Below, piece after piece: positions 36,345-44,625 of a stretch of 64,000 nt of DNA. The stretch lies in the NCBI GenBank assembly GCA_052148715.1, contig JBKQHQ010000008.1, positions 1-64,000 of the forward strand, written 5' to 3'. The stretch is from JBKQHQ01 sp052148715. GTDB taxonomy: Bacteria; Pseudomonadota; Alphaproteobacteria; Rhizobiales; Xanthobacteraceae. Under the pieces are notes generated by a model, which searched no databases, was not told the DNA's origin, and was given only the letters and a program-made list of their open reading frames with translations. The first letter of the stretch is position 1. Each line of letters opens with the position of its first letter. Both the position numbers and the translations under genes were made by a program.

Positions 36345-37466
36345 TCAGGCCCGGTAAGACGGATGCCAGAAAGTCGTCGCGCGCTCGGCGAGCGCGACGA
36401 GTCCATAAAACGCCGTGCCGGCGATCGCGGCCAACGCGATCTCCGCCCATACCATGTCGAGCGACATTCGCCCCACTTCGATCGCTATACGGAATCCCAT
36501 GCCTTGCACGGGCGTGCCAAAAAACTCTGCGACAATCGCCCCGATCAGCGCGAGCGTGGAGTTGATCTTCAGGGCGTTGAAAATGAACGGCATCGCCGCC
36601 GGAAGCCGCAGCTTGCACAGGGTCTGCCCGTAGCCGGCCGCATAGGAGCGCATCAAGTCGCGCTCGATCCTGCCGTTCGCCATCAGGCCGGCAAGGGTGT
36701 TGACCAGCATGGGAAAGAACGTAATCACGGCCACGACGGCGGCTTTGGACGGCCAGTCGAAACCGAACCACATCACCATGATCGGCGCGATGCCGACGAT
36801 CGGCAGCGCCGACACGAAATTACCGAACGGCAAAAGGCCGCGACGCAGGAACGGCGCGCGGTCGGCCGCAATGGCGACGAGGAATCCGGAGACGCAACCG
36901 ATCACGTAGCCGGACAGCACGCCGCGCACGAAGGTCTGCACGAAGTCCTCGCCAAGTGTCGGCAGGGAGGTGACGAAACGGGCGGCGATTGCGCTCGGCG
37001 GCGGCATCAGTACCGTCGGCACCTGAAAACCGCGCACGACCATCTCCCAAAGGAAGAACAGATAGGCGCCGAACAGCAGCGGAACAACGATGTCGATCGT
37101 GCGACGCTCGGCCTCGCCTGTCGGTTTGAGCGCCGAGATGCGCACGATCAAGACATTGGCCCCTAAAAAGGTGCCGAGCACGATCGCCCAGAAGCCGATG
37201 CCGGCGGTTTCGGCGTGTGCGTCGGCGAGCAGCATCGACGCTGCGCTACAGCCGAACGCGAGGCCGGTCAGACCGAGGGCGCACGACAAGCGTGCATTGC
37301 CGATGCCCATTCCAGCGAACAGGGCGGCGGCGATGACGCTGATCGCGGATGCGGCCGGAGCGGCGAACACCGTGGCCCCGAGATCGGGGCCGAGCGGAAG
37401 CGGCAGTCCTGCAATCATCGACAACGCGGCGATGCCCGGGACAAGCCGATGCCAGCGGGTGGTCAC
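36345..37466 (-). CDS. ABC transporter permease with unusual N-terminal membrane extension
   Basis: Inner-membrane permease of the SsuC/TauC class. The usual domain of about 250 residues occupies the C-terminal two thirds, with the EAA loop in YAAGYGQTLCKLRLPAAMPFIF and the closing GAIVAEFFG..GMGFRI block. Ahead of it lie about 115 extra residues with four hydrophobic segments (from about residue 10), which ordinary members lack. The start is GTG 37466, whose last two bases begin the TGA of the upstream permease, so translation is coupled. Operon partner of the 37463 permease; they probably form a heterodimer. Confidence 0.87.
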   Translation of the reverse strand: MTTRWHRLVPGIAALSMIAGLPLPLGPDLGATVFAAPAASAISVIAAALFAGMGIGNARLSCALGLTGLAFGCSAASMLLADAHAETAGIGFWAIVLGTFLGANVLIVRISALKPTGEAERRTIDIVVPLLFGAYLFFLWEMVVRGFQVPTVLMPPPSAIAARFVTSLPTLGEDFVQTFVRGVLSGYVIGCVSGFLVAIAADRAPFLRRGLLPFGNFVSALPIVGIAPIMVMWFGFDWPSKAAVVAVITFFPMLVNTLAGLMANGRIERDLMRSYAAGYGQTLCKLRLPAAMPFIFNALKINSTLALIGAIVAEFFGTPVQGMGFRIAIEVGRMSLDMVWAEIALAAIAGTAFYGLVALAERATTFWHPSYRA

Positions 37467-38377
37467 GACTGCAGCCCCATCCGGCGGGCCACGATGCGGT
37501 TGGCGACGTCGATGAGGGCGATGAGCAACGAGGCGGCGAGCGCCGCGGCAAGCAGCGCCGCCCAGATCTGGACCGTTTGACCGTAATACGAGCCCGTGAG
37601 CATGCGGGCGCCAAGACCGGCTTGGGCGCCGGTCGGCAGCTCGCCGACGATTGCCCCGACAAGCGAGATGGCGACCGCGACCTTGAGGCTCGCGAACAGG
37701 AACGGGACCGATGACGGCCAACGCAGCTTCCAAAAGATCTGCCACGGGGTGGCTGACCAGGTGCGCATCAAGTCGCGATGAATCACGTCAGGCGAGCTCA
37801 AGCCCTTCACCACGCCGATGGTGATCGGAAAGAAGCAGAGATAGGCGGAGATGATGGCCTTGGGCAAGAGCCCGCGCAGCCCCAATGATCCGAGCACGAC
37901 AATGACGATCGGCGCGACCGCAAGGATCGGAACCATCTGCGAACAGATGACCCAGGGCAGGAGGCTCTTCTCGAGCGCGCGAACATGGACCATCAGCACG
38001 GCGAGCAGGATGCCGAACAGCGCGCCGATGGCAAAGCCGAGAGCCGCCGCGGACACCGTCACCCAGGAGTGATAGAGGAGGCTGCGCGGCGAGTTGGGCG
38101 GATAGCCGGCCACCGTTTCCACGGCATTCCAAAGAATCTGATGTGGCGCCGGCAACAGTGGCCGCTCGGCGCTCAGGCTACCGGCGATCACATCGTTGAT
38201 CCCATAGCTCACCTCTTCCCGCTCGAAGGCCGCGCGCACCAAGGGGCCGTTCATCAAGATCGCGGCGACATACCAAAGCACCAAGAGGGCGAGCGTGACC
38301 GCGAGGATCGGCCCGAGATCGGCGAACGGTGAGCGGCGTGCGCTCGCCCGTTGCGGTAGGGAGATCGTGTCACTCAT
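37463..38377 (-). CDS. ABC transporter permease (SsuC/TauC class)
   Basis: Permease of 304 residues. TM1 lies near residues 20-45, followed by a periplasmic stretch, then five helices with the EAA loop in LMRTWSATPWQIFWKLRWPSSVPFLF. ATG 38377 overlaps the ATPase stop by eight bases (ATGAGTGA), typical of coupled translation; the longer frame to 38494 lies inside the ATPase gene. Second gene of the nucleobase-linked importer operon. Confidence 0.9.
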   Translation of the reverse strand: MSDTISLPQRASARRSPFADLGPILAVTLALLVLWYVAAILMNGPLVRAAFEREEVSYGINDVIAGSLSAERPLLPAPHQILWNAVETVAGYPPNSPRSLLYHSWVTVSAAALGFAIGALFGILLAVLMVHVRALEKSLLPWVICSQMVPILAVAPIVIVVLGSLGLRGLLPKAIISAYLCFFPITIGVVKGLSSPDVIHRDLMRTWSATPWQIFWKLRWPSSVPFLFASLKVAVAISLVGAIVGELPTGAQAGLGARMLTGSYYGQTVQIWAALLAAALAASLLIALIDVANRIVARRMGLQS

Positions 38378-39212
38378 CGTAGGAATGACCCGAGCGGAGG
38401 CCCTGGCGGACCCGATGCGCGATCTTGATGAATTCCGGCGTCTCGCGAATCTCAAGGGTTCGCTCGGGTGGGAAGTTGCAATCGATGATGTCAATGATGC
38501 GGCCCGGCCGCGCTGACATCACCACGACCTTGGTCGACAGAAACACCGCTTCCGAGATCGAATGGGTGACGAACAGGACCGTCTTGCGGGTCTTGTCCCA
38601 CAACCGCAGCAATTGTTCGTTCAAGTGATCGCGAACGATCTCATCGAGTGCGCCGAACGGCTCGTCCATCAGCAGCAGCGCCGGATCGAACGACAGCGCG
38701 CGGCCGATCGAGACGCGCTGCTGCATGCCGCCGGACAGTTGCCAAGGGAACTTTCGCTCGAAGCCGGAGAGATTGACCAGCTCGAGGTAGCGTCGCGCCC
38801 GCTCGCGCCGCTCGGCGACCGGAAATCCCATGATCTCGAGCGGCAGCATGACGTTCTTTTCGACGGTGCGCCAGGGATAGAGTGCCGGCGCCTGGAAGAT
38901 GTACCCGTAGCGCAGTTTGAGGCGGGCCTCTTCGGGCGAGTTGCCGTCAACGAGAACGGTTCCGGAGCTCGGCTGCTCGAGATCGGCGACGACCCGCAAC
39001 AGGGTGGTCTTTCCACATCCAGAGGGGCCGATGAAAGAGACGAAGTCGTGTTCGGCGACCTGCAGGTCGACGCCCGAAAGCGCGGCGACGGTGCCGTCCG
39101 AGGTCTCGAATGTCACCGAGACATTGCGAGCATCGACCGCCAACGCGCGGTCCGAACGCAATGGCTGCTCCTGAGCGCGAAAGCCCGGACCCGGTCGGGG
39201 CGGATCGACCAT
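38370..39212 (-). CDS. ABC transporter ATP-binding protein (SsuB/TauB class)
   Basis: ATPase of 280 residues. Walker A GPSGCGKTTLL, signature LSGGMQQRVSIGRAL, Walker B LLLMDEPFGALDE and switch THSISEAVFL are all intact. First gene of the four-gene importer operon. ATG 39212 is taken as start; GTG 39221 is also in frame. A consensus -24/-12 promoter at 39297-39311 points at this gene, giving a predicted leader of about 65-75 bases, so expression is probably nitrogen-controlled through sigma-54 and an enhancer-binding activator. Confidence 0.92.
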   Translation of the reverse strand: MVDPPRPGPGFRAQEQPLRSDRALAVDARNVSVTFETSDGTVAALSGVDLQVAEHDFVSFIGPSGCGKTTLLRVVADLEQPSSGTVLVDGNSPEEARLKLRYGYIFQAPALYPWRTVEKNVMLPLEIMGFPVAERRERARRYLELVNLSGFERKFPWQLSGGMQQRVSIGRALSFDPALLLMDEPFGALDEIVRDHLNEQLLRLWDKTRKTVLFVTHSISEAVFLSTKVVVMSARPGRIIDIIDCNFPPERTLEIRETPEFIKIAHRVRQGLRSGHSYDE

Positions 39213-39296
39213 GGCGACCACTTCGCTTGCTCGTTCTTCGGAAAACAGCGTCTACCTCCACCAATGTATCAAGCGCGGTGCTCGGCGCAATTCCTC

Positions 39297-39311
39297 GCAA
39301 GCGGCGTGCCA
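39297..39311 (-). promoter_or_regulatory. sigma-54 (-24/-12) promoter of the NMT1-type importer operon
   Basis: On the minus strand the sequence reads C-TGGCACG-CCGC-TTGC-G, matching the consensus YTGGCACG-N4-TTGCW except for the last base. GG and GC are separated by exactly 10 bases. Predicted start of transcription is about 39285. Confidence 0.8.
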
Positions 39312-39376
39312 GGAGCACTCCGACGGCCAAACCGGGACGGAGCCCAATTCTTGCGCACTAGGCCCAAAAATGGGGT

Positions 39377-39391
39377 CCGACGGAGCGTCGG
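39377..39391. promoter_or_regulatory. palindrome, candidate enhancer site for the sigma-54 promoter
   Basis: CCGACG (39377-39382), GAG, CGTCGG (39386-39391). Its centre lies about 100 bases upstream of the predicted start at 39285, the usual distance for a bacterial enhancer-binding protein. It is not a match to the NtrC consensus I know. Confidence 0.35.
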
Positions 39392-39527
39392 GAGCCGCAC
39401 ACCAATTTGTGATGAGTTTGCGTCGGTGATTTTTGACCGGGCGCCGTGACCGCGGTTCTGCCTTGCGGGATGTTCCGCACGGCCGATCGTGAGCTAATGT
39501 GGGCGTGCGCAACTAGCCGATAAGGTC

Positions 39528-40442
39528 ATGAAACCCGCACCATTCGCTTACATCGCGGCACGGTCACTGGAAGAGGCGCTCAGCGCCAAGGCCGACTACG
39601 GCGACGAGGGCATGTTCCTCGCCGGCGGACAGAGCTTGATGCCGGCGATCAATTTCCGCCTCGCGCAGCCCGCGATCCTGATCGACATCAATGCTCTGCA
39701 GGACTTGGACGGCGTGCGGGACGAAACGAATGGCATGTGCATCGGTGCGATGACTCGGTATCGCACGCTTGAGCGCAATACGGCGCTTCGACGGGAGCAA
39801 CCGCTCGTCAGCGAGGCCATCCCTCAGATCGGGCATCCGCAGATCCGCAACCGGGGCACGTTGGGGGGCAGTCTGGCGAACGCCGATCCGGCCTCCGAAC
39901 TTCCGGCCGTCATGCTTGCGCTCGGCGCCCGGATGCGGGCGCAATCGCTCCGCGGCGAGCGCTGGATCGAGGCCGATGATTTCTTCGTCGGGGCGCTGAC
40001 GACGAGCCTTGCGGCCGATGAGATCCTGGCCGAGGTCGAGATACCTCGCGCCCCGCCTCGGACGGGCACCTGCTTCATGGAGGTGGCGCGGCGGCTCGGT
40101 GATTTCGCCCTCATGGGCGTCGCGGCCACGCTCACGCTCGATCAGGACGGACGTTGCACCGACGCGCGGCTCGCATTTTGCAGCGCGGGTGATCGGCCGG
40201 TCCGTGCCGAGGATGCCTCACGCTCGCTCAAGGGGATGCGACCGGCGGATGCTGAAATCCGCCAGGCCGCCGCGCTGGCCCAAGCCGCGATCGATCCGGC
40301 CGGCAACGTGCATGCGAGCAAGCAATATCAGCGGCATTTGGCCGGTGTGCTGACGCGGCGGGCACTGCGGACGGCGGCGCAACGGGCCCTCGGCGCCTTG
40401 GGAACGATGGTCGAGCAACAGGCATCATCGCATGTCCAATGA
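39528..40442 (+). CDS. molybdenum hydroxylase FAD subunit (CoxM-like)
   Basis: Medium subunit of 304 residues that passes electrons from the iron-sulfur subunit to FAD. The flavin-binding loops are LAGGQSLMPAINFRLAQP (about residues 35-52) and the second FAD contact NRGTLGGSLANADPASELPA (about 106-125); a C-terminal CO_deh_flav_C-like domain follows. First gene of a three-gene operon in the order FAD-FeS-Mo, overlapping the next by 11 bases. The substrate is set by the large subunit. Confidence 0.92.
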   Translation: MKPAPFAYIAARSLEEALSAKADYGDEGMFLAGGQSLMPAINFRLAQPAILIDINALQDLDGVRDETNGMCIGAMTRYRTLERNTALRREQPLVSEAIPQIGHPQIRNRGTLGGSLANADPASELPAVMLALGARMRAQSLRGERWIEADDFFVGALTTSLAADEILAEVEIPRAPPRTGTCFMEVARRLGDFALMGVAATLTLDQDGRCTDARLAFCSAGDRPVRAEDASRSLKGMRPADAEIRQAAALAQAAIDPAGNVHASKQYQRHLAGVLTRRALRTAAQRALGALGTMVEQQASSHVQ

Positions 40443-40941
40443 GCCGATACCCGTCGAGCTAAAACTCCTCGAGCCAAGACTCGTCGAGTTGACGATCAAT
40501 GGCGTCCGTCATGAGCGACACGTCGAGGCGCGCATGTTGTTGAGCGACTTCATCCGGCATGAGCTGCTCTTGGCCGGAACGCATGTCGGCTGCGAGCATG
40601 GCGTCTGCGGCGCCTGCACCGTGCTCTATGATGGGCTTCCGGTGCGCTCGTGCCTGCTGCTCGCCGTGCAGGCCGATCGCCACGACATTCGGACGGTCGA
40701 AGGATTGGCGGCGGACGGGCGCCTGCACCCGCTGCAGCAGGCGATGCACGAATGCCATGCACTCCAGTGTGGATTCTGCACGCCCGGCATCCTGATGACG
40801 ATGGTGGCATTCTTGGAAGAGACGCCGTCGCCGAGCGAAGGAGCGATTCGCGAGGCGCTGTCGGGAAATCTTTGCCGCTGTACCGGCTACCAACACATCG
40901 TCGATGCCGTGCTGCTCGTGGCCCAGCGGGCGCGGGGCTAG
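40432..40941 (+). CDS. molybdenum hydroxylase [2Fe-2S] subunit (CoxS-like)
   Basis: Small subunit of 169 residues with both clusters. The plant-type ferredoxin cluster is in CEHGVCGAC..(x12)..C and the second in CGFC...CRCTGY. All eight cysteines are present. ATG 40432 overlaps the FAD-subunit stop. The length is typical of CoxS/QoxB-type subunits; about 15 residues at the N-terminus are extra and variable. Confidence 0.94.
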   Translation: MSNEPIPVELKLLEPRLVELTINGVRHERHVEARMLLSDFIRHELLLAGTHVGCEHGVCGACTVLYDGLPVRSCLLLAVQADRHDIRTVEGLAADGRLHPLQQAMHECHALQCGFCTPGILMTMVAFLEETPSPSEGAIREALSGNLCRCTGYQHIVDAVLLVAQRARG

Positions 40942-40944
40942 GTC

Positions 40945-43311
40945 ATGGCGACCCGCTATTTCGGCGCACCTGTACCCCGCAACGAGGATCGGCGCCTGCT
41001 CACCGGGCAGGCGCTGTTCATCGATGATGTGGAACTGCCCGGCTTGCTGCACGCGGCATTCCTGCGTAGCCCGATGGCGCACGGGCGGATCCGTAAGATC
41101 GATGCGTCGGCGGCGTTGCGGCGGGTCGGCGTCGTTGCCGTCTATACGGCCGAGGATCTCGGCGACTATTGGCGGCCGGGGCCGCTGCTCGTACCGCCAC
41201 CGCCCATTCCCGGCAGTCTGTTCAACGAACGGACGCAGGTGCCGCTGGCCAAGGACAAAGTAAAATATGTCGGGGAGCCGGTCGCGCTGGTGATCGCCGC
41301 AAGCCGTTACCTGGCGGAGGACGCGCTCGCCGATATCGAATTCGAGTGCGAGCCCCTGCCGGCGGTCGTCGATCTGGAAAAGGCTCTGAGCGAGAGTTCC
41401 GCCCTCGTCCACGACGACTTGGGCAACAACGTCGCGGCGCGGGTGCAGCAGCGCCGAGGGGACTACGCAGCGGCCGCCGCCTTGGCCGACCACGTGATCA
41501 GCCGACGCTTCGTTTATGACCACGGCGCTTCCTCGCCGATCGAGACGCGCGGCGTGGTGGCCAGCTGGGACGCCAGGGCCGATCGGCTGACCGTGTGGGA
41601 CACGACGCAAGCGCCGGTCTTCATCCGCAACGGTCTTGCCGGCATGCTCGGCCTGAGCGAGCGGCAGGTTCGGGTGATCGCGCCGTTCGTCGGCGGCGGC
41701 TTCGGCCCAAAAATCATGATGTTCTACGCGGAGGAAGTGCTGCTGCCGTGGGCGGCGATCCGGCTCGATCGGCCGATCAAATGGATCGAGGACCGGCTCG
41801 AGCATTTCTTTGCCACGACCCACGAGCGTGGACAAATTCACGATGCGGAGATCGCGCTCAGGCGGGATGGGCAGATTCTCGGCATAAGAGACGTCTTCCT
41901 GCATGATACGGGGGCTTACGATCCGTACGGCCTGACCGTGCCGATCAACAGCCAGTGCACCCTTTTGGGCCCTTATGTCGTGCCGAATTACGACAGCACG
42001 TTTACGGCCGTGTTCACCAACAAGCCGATCGTCACCCCGTATCGCGGAGCAGGGCGGCAGCACGGGGTGTTTGTCATCGAGCGGCTGCTTGACATCGCCG
42101 GGCGGGAGCTCGGTATCGACTGCGCTGAAATTCGCCGCCGCAATTTCATTCCACCCGACGCTTTCCCCTACAACAACGAGATCATCTATCAGGACTTCGC
42201 CCCGCTCGAATACGACAGCGGCAATTACGCACCGATCCTCGACAAGGCCCTGCAGGCCATCGGCTATGATCAGTTCGTGAGTAGCGAGCAGGGCCGGCTG
42301 CGCAACGAAGGCCGTCACGTCGGGATCGGCCTTGCTTGCTATGTCGAGGGCACCGGAATCGGTCCCTACGAAGGCGCGCGCGTGCAAGTCCAAGCCAGCG
42401 GCAAGGTCAGCGTCGCAACCGGCATAGGCACCCAGGGCCAGGGGCATTTTACGAGCTTTGCCCAGATCGTGGCCGACGAGGTCGGCGTCGATGTTCGCGA
42501 CGTCGACGTGGTGACCGGCGACACGGATCAGTTCTACTGGGGTGCCGGCACGTTCGCGAGCCGCGGCGCGGTCGTCGCCGGCAACGCGGTGAGCGCGGCG
42601 GCCAAGGTTGTGCGGCAAAAAATCCTGCGCTTGGCCGCCGAGCATTTCGAATGCGCCGAGGAGGACCTCGTGCTCGACGGCGGGCGGGTTTCCGTCGCCG
42701 GCGTGCCCGACATGACCATCACGCTCGGGAAGCTTGCGCTCAAGGCCAATCCGATGCGCGGGGCAGTGCGCCCGGGCACGGAGCCCGGTCTTGAGTCGAC
42801 GCAATATTTCGGGCCGCCGCGGGGCGCTACAGCGAGCGGCGTCCACGCGATGATCGTTGAAGTCGACCCTGAGATCTTTTCGCTGCGGATCCTCAAATAT
42901 GTAGTGGTTCATGACTGCGGAACGGTTATCAATCCATTGATCCTGGCGGGCCAGATCCATGGGGGCGTCGCGCAAGGGATCGGGAATGCCTTTTTCGAGC
43001 AATTGGTTTTCGATGACGACGGACAGCTGCTCAACGCGTCGCTGGCCGACTATCTGTTGCCGACGGCACTCGATGTCCCCCGCATGCATCTCGAGCACAC
43101 AGTCACCCCGTCGCCGCTCAATCCGCTCGGCATCAAGGGGGCCGGCGAAGCCGGAGCGATCCCGGTGGGCGCGCTGTTCGCGCAGGCGATCGAAAACGCC
43201 CTCGACCTTCCGGCGACAGGCAAGGAGCTGCGCGAAATCCCGCTTAACCCGAGCCGACTGTGGGAACTGATCGGCGGCGCCGGCGCCGGCGAGAACCGAG
43301 GATCGGGCTGA
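40945..43311 (+). CDS. molybdenum hydroxylase large subunit, form II CODH-like
   Basis: Molybdopterin-binding catalytic subunit of 788 residues. The active-site loop reads PYRGAGR (residues 365-371). It is thus of the AYRGAGR (form II) kind, not the Cys-containing loop of true CO dehydrogenase. The base-catalyst glutamate is E735 in GAGEAGA. The VGGGFGPK loop that contacts the cofactor is present. Substrate unknown; relatives oxidise nicotinate, isoquinoline, aldehydes or purine-like heterocycles. It lies between pyrimidine and purine genes, so an N-heterocycle is the first guess. It is clearly different from XdhB (49449), with a different loop and gene order. Confidence 0.9.
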   Translation: MATRYFGAPVPRNEDRRLLTGQALFIDDVELPGLLHAAFLRSPMAHGRIRKIDASAALRRVGVVAVYTAEDLGDYWRPGPLLVPPPPIPGSLFNERTQVPLAKDKVKYVGEPVALVIAASRYLAEDALADIEFECEPLPAVVDLEKALSESSALVHDDLGNNVAARVQQRRGDYAAAAALADHVISRRFVYDHGASSPIETRGVVASWDARADRLTVWDTTQAPVFIRNGLAGMLGLSERQVRVIAPFVGGGFGPKIMMFYAEEVLLPWAAIRLDRPIKWIEDRLEHFFATTHERGQIHDAEIALRRDGQILGIRDVFLHDTGAYDPYGLTVPINSQCTLLGPYVVPNYDSTFTAVFTNKPIVTPYRGAGRQHGVFVIERLLDIAGRELGIDCAEIRRRNFIPPDAFPYNNEIIYQDFAPLEYDSGNYAPILDKALQAIGYDQFVSSEQGRLRNEGRHVGIGLACYVEGTGIGPYEGARVQVQASGKVSVATGIGTQGQGHFTSFAQIVADEVGVDVRDVDVVTGDTDQFYWGAGTFASRGAVVAGNAVSAAAKVVRQKILRLAAEHFECAEEDLVLDGGRVSVAGVPDMTITLGKLALKANPMRGAVRPGTEPGLESTQYFGPPRGATASGVHAMIVEVDPEIFSLRILKYVVVHDCGTVINPLILAGQIHGGVAQGIGNAFFEQLVFDDDGQLLNASLADYLLPTALDVPRMHLEHTVTPSPLNPLGIKGAGEAGAIPVGALFAQAIENALDLPATGKELREIPLNPSRLWELIGGAGAGENRGSG

Positions 43312-43339
43312 TTGATCGACCCGGCCGCCGGGCGCCTTC

Positions 43340-43377
43340 GGGCAAAAAACGAACGGCCATCGCTTTCGCGATGGCCG
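43340..43377 (-). terminator. intrinsic terminator of the BMP importer operon
   Basis: Perfect 10-bp stem CGGCCATCGC (43354-43363) / GCGATGGCCG (43368-43377) with a 4-base loop. On the minus strand it is followed by GTTCGTTTTTTG, a good T tract. It lies 31 bases past the stop of the gene at 43408 and may also stop the convergent plus-strand operon. Confidence 0.75.
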
Positions 43378-43407
43378 GCCTTATGAGGTCGCGCGGTCAA
43401 GTTTCGG

Positions 43408-44487
43408 CTACTTGCCGGGGACTTTGTCGTCGATGCCTTTGACGTAATAGAGCATGCTCAAGATCTGCTCGTCGGCGAGATGATCGCCGCCTTTGCATTC
43501 GACCTGCGCGCCGTCCTGATTGACGATCGGGCATTTGAACGGGTGCAGCTTGCCGCCGGCAATGGCGGCTTCGGTGTCCATCGCCATTTTTTTCACGTCG
43601 GCCGGCATGTTGGTGTAGGGCGCCATCAGGAACATCTTGGTCTCCAGTCCGCCCCAGACATCGCCCGACTTCCAGGTGCCGGCGAGCTCGTCATTGACGC
43701 GCTGGATGTAGTAGGGACCCCAGTTATCGATGATGGCGGTGAGCTGAACGTTTGGACCGGACTTGATCATGTCGGAGTCCTGGCCGAAGGCCAGCTTGCC
43801 CCGTTGCGCGGCGATCTCCATCGCCGCCGGGCTGTCGGTGTGCTGCATGATCACGTCGGCGCCCTGATCGAGCAGCGCCTTGGCGGCGTCCGCCTCCTTG
43901 CCCGGGTCGAACCAGGTGTTGGCCCAGATGATCTTGACCTTGATGTTCGGATTGATCGACTGGGCGCCGAGCATGGTCGAGTTGATGCCGGACACCACTT
44001 CCGGGATCGGGAACGCGCCGATATAGCCGAGCACCCCCGCCTTGGACATCTTGGCGGCGATCTGTCCCTGGATGTAGCGGCCTTGGTACCAGCGTGCCGA
44101 ATAGGTCGCCATGTTGGTGTCGCGCTTGAACCCGGTCGCGTGCTCGAAGTGCACGTTCGGATATTTTTTGGCGACCTTGAGCGTCTGATCCATGTAGCCG
44201 AACGAGGTCGTGAAGATGAGCTTGTTGCCGGCGCGCGCCAGTTGCTCGATGGAGCGCTCGGCGTCGGCCGTCTCGGGGACGTTCTCGAGATAGGTGGTCT
44301 CGATCTTGTCGCCGAGCGCCTTCACCAGCGCCTGGCGGCCGACCTCGTGCTGGTAGGTCCAGCCGCCGTCGCCGATCGGGCCGAGATAGATGAAGCCGAC
44401 CTTCAGCTTCTCCTGCGCGGATGCGTCGAGAATGCCGGCGCTGCCGGCGAGCAGCACCGCCGCCGCAAATACGAGTGTCTTTCGCAT
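43408..44487 (-). CDS. BMP-family substrate-binding protein (nucleoside-type ABC importer)
   Basis: Periplasmic binding protein of the basic-membrane-protein family (359 residues), which binds nucleosides or purines. The signal peptide (about residues 1-24, ending DASA) has no lipobox cysteine, so the protein is soluble rather than a lipoprotein. Family blocks: GPIGDGGWTYQHEVGR, TSFGYMDQTLKVAKKYP, FGQDSD, and a C-terminal half with repeated short turns. ATG 44487 has AGGAGAGG upstream. Last gene after ATPase and two permeases, behind the long hairpin at 44574-44622. Given XdhABC upstream in the same direction, purine nucleosides or bases are likely ligands. Confidence 0.9.
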   Translation of the reverse strand: MRKTLVFAAAVLLAGSAGILDASAQEKLKVGFIYLGPIGDGGWTYQHEVGRQALVKALGDKIETTYLENVPETADAERSIEQLARAGNKLIFTTSFGYMDQTLKVAKKYPNVHFEHATGFKRDTNMATYSARWYQGRYIQGQIAAKMSKAGVLGYIGAFPIPEVVSGINSTMLGAQSINPNIKVKIIWANTWFDPGKEADAAKALLDQGADVIMQHTDSPAAMEIAAQRGKLAFGQDSDMIKSGPNVQLTAIIDNWGPYYIQRVNDELAGTWKSGDVWGGLETKMFLMAPYTNMPADVKKMAMDTEAAIAGGKLHPFKCPIVNQDGAQVECKGGDHLADEQILSMLYYVKGIDDKVPGK

Positions 44488-44573
44488 TGACCTCTCCTGT
44501 TCCGACGGGCGTATCTCTGTCTTCCCGCAGCACGGCGCCCGTCCGCGCGTGGCTTGCGGGCAGTCTTTGTGTG

Positions 44574-44622
44574 GCGCATGTTCTTGTCGGCAAACCGGTG
44601 TCCATTTTGCCGGAACATGCGC
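44574..44622 (-). other. 17-bp stem-loop between permease and binding-protein genes
   Basis: Outer arms GCGCATGTTC (44574-44583) / GAACATGCGC (44613-44622) and inner arms CGGCAAA (44588-44594) / TTTGCCG (44606-44612) are perfect, with a 4-base bulge on one side. It overlaps the last bases before the permease stop region and lies about 90 bases upstream of the binding-protein ATG. Probably an mRNA processing or stability element allowing more binding protein than permease to be made. Confidence 0.6.
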
Positions 44623-44625
44623 TAG

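Larger units (their letters stand above)
39222..39527. other. divergent intergenic region with sigma-54 promoter
   Basis: About 306 bases between the importer operon (minus) and the molybdenum hydroxylase operon (plus). It holds the -24/-12 element at 39297-39311 for the minus side and the palindrome at 39377-39391. I found no convincing promoter for the plus side. Confidence 0.7.

Noticed and set aside
40459..43098. 879-codon minus-strand open frame opposite the molybdenum hydroxylase genes
   Set aside because: Motifs of the plus-strand subunits are unambiguous; the antisense product matches nothing.
39528..43311. Carbon monoxide dehydrogenase (CoxMSL)
   Set aside because: The large subunit has the PYRGAGR loop instead of the Cys-containing loop of true CO dehydrogenase.
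44590..44604. -24/-12-like sequence on the minus strand before the BMP gene
   Set aside because: GG/GC spacing is right but TGGACA departs from TGGCAC, and the bases are fully explained by the inner arms and loop of the long hairpin.
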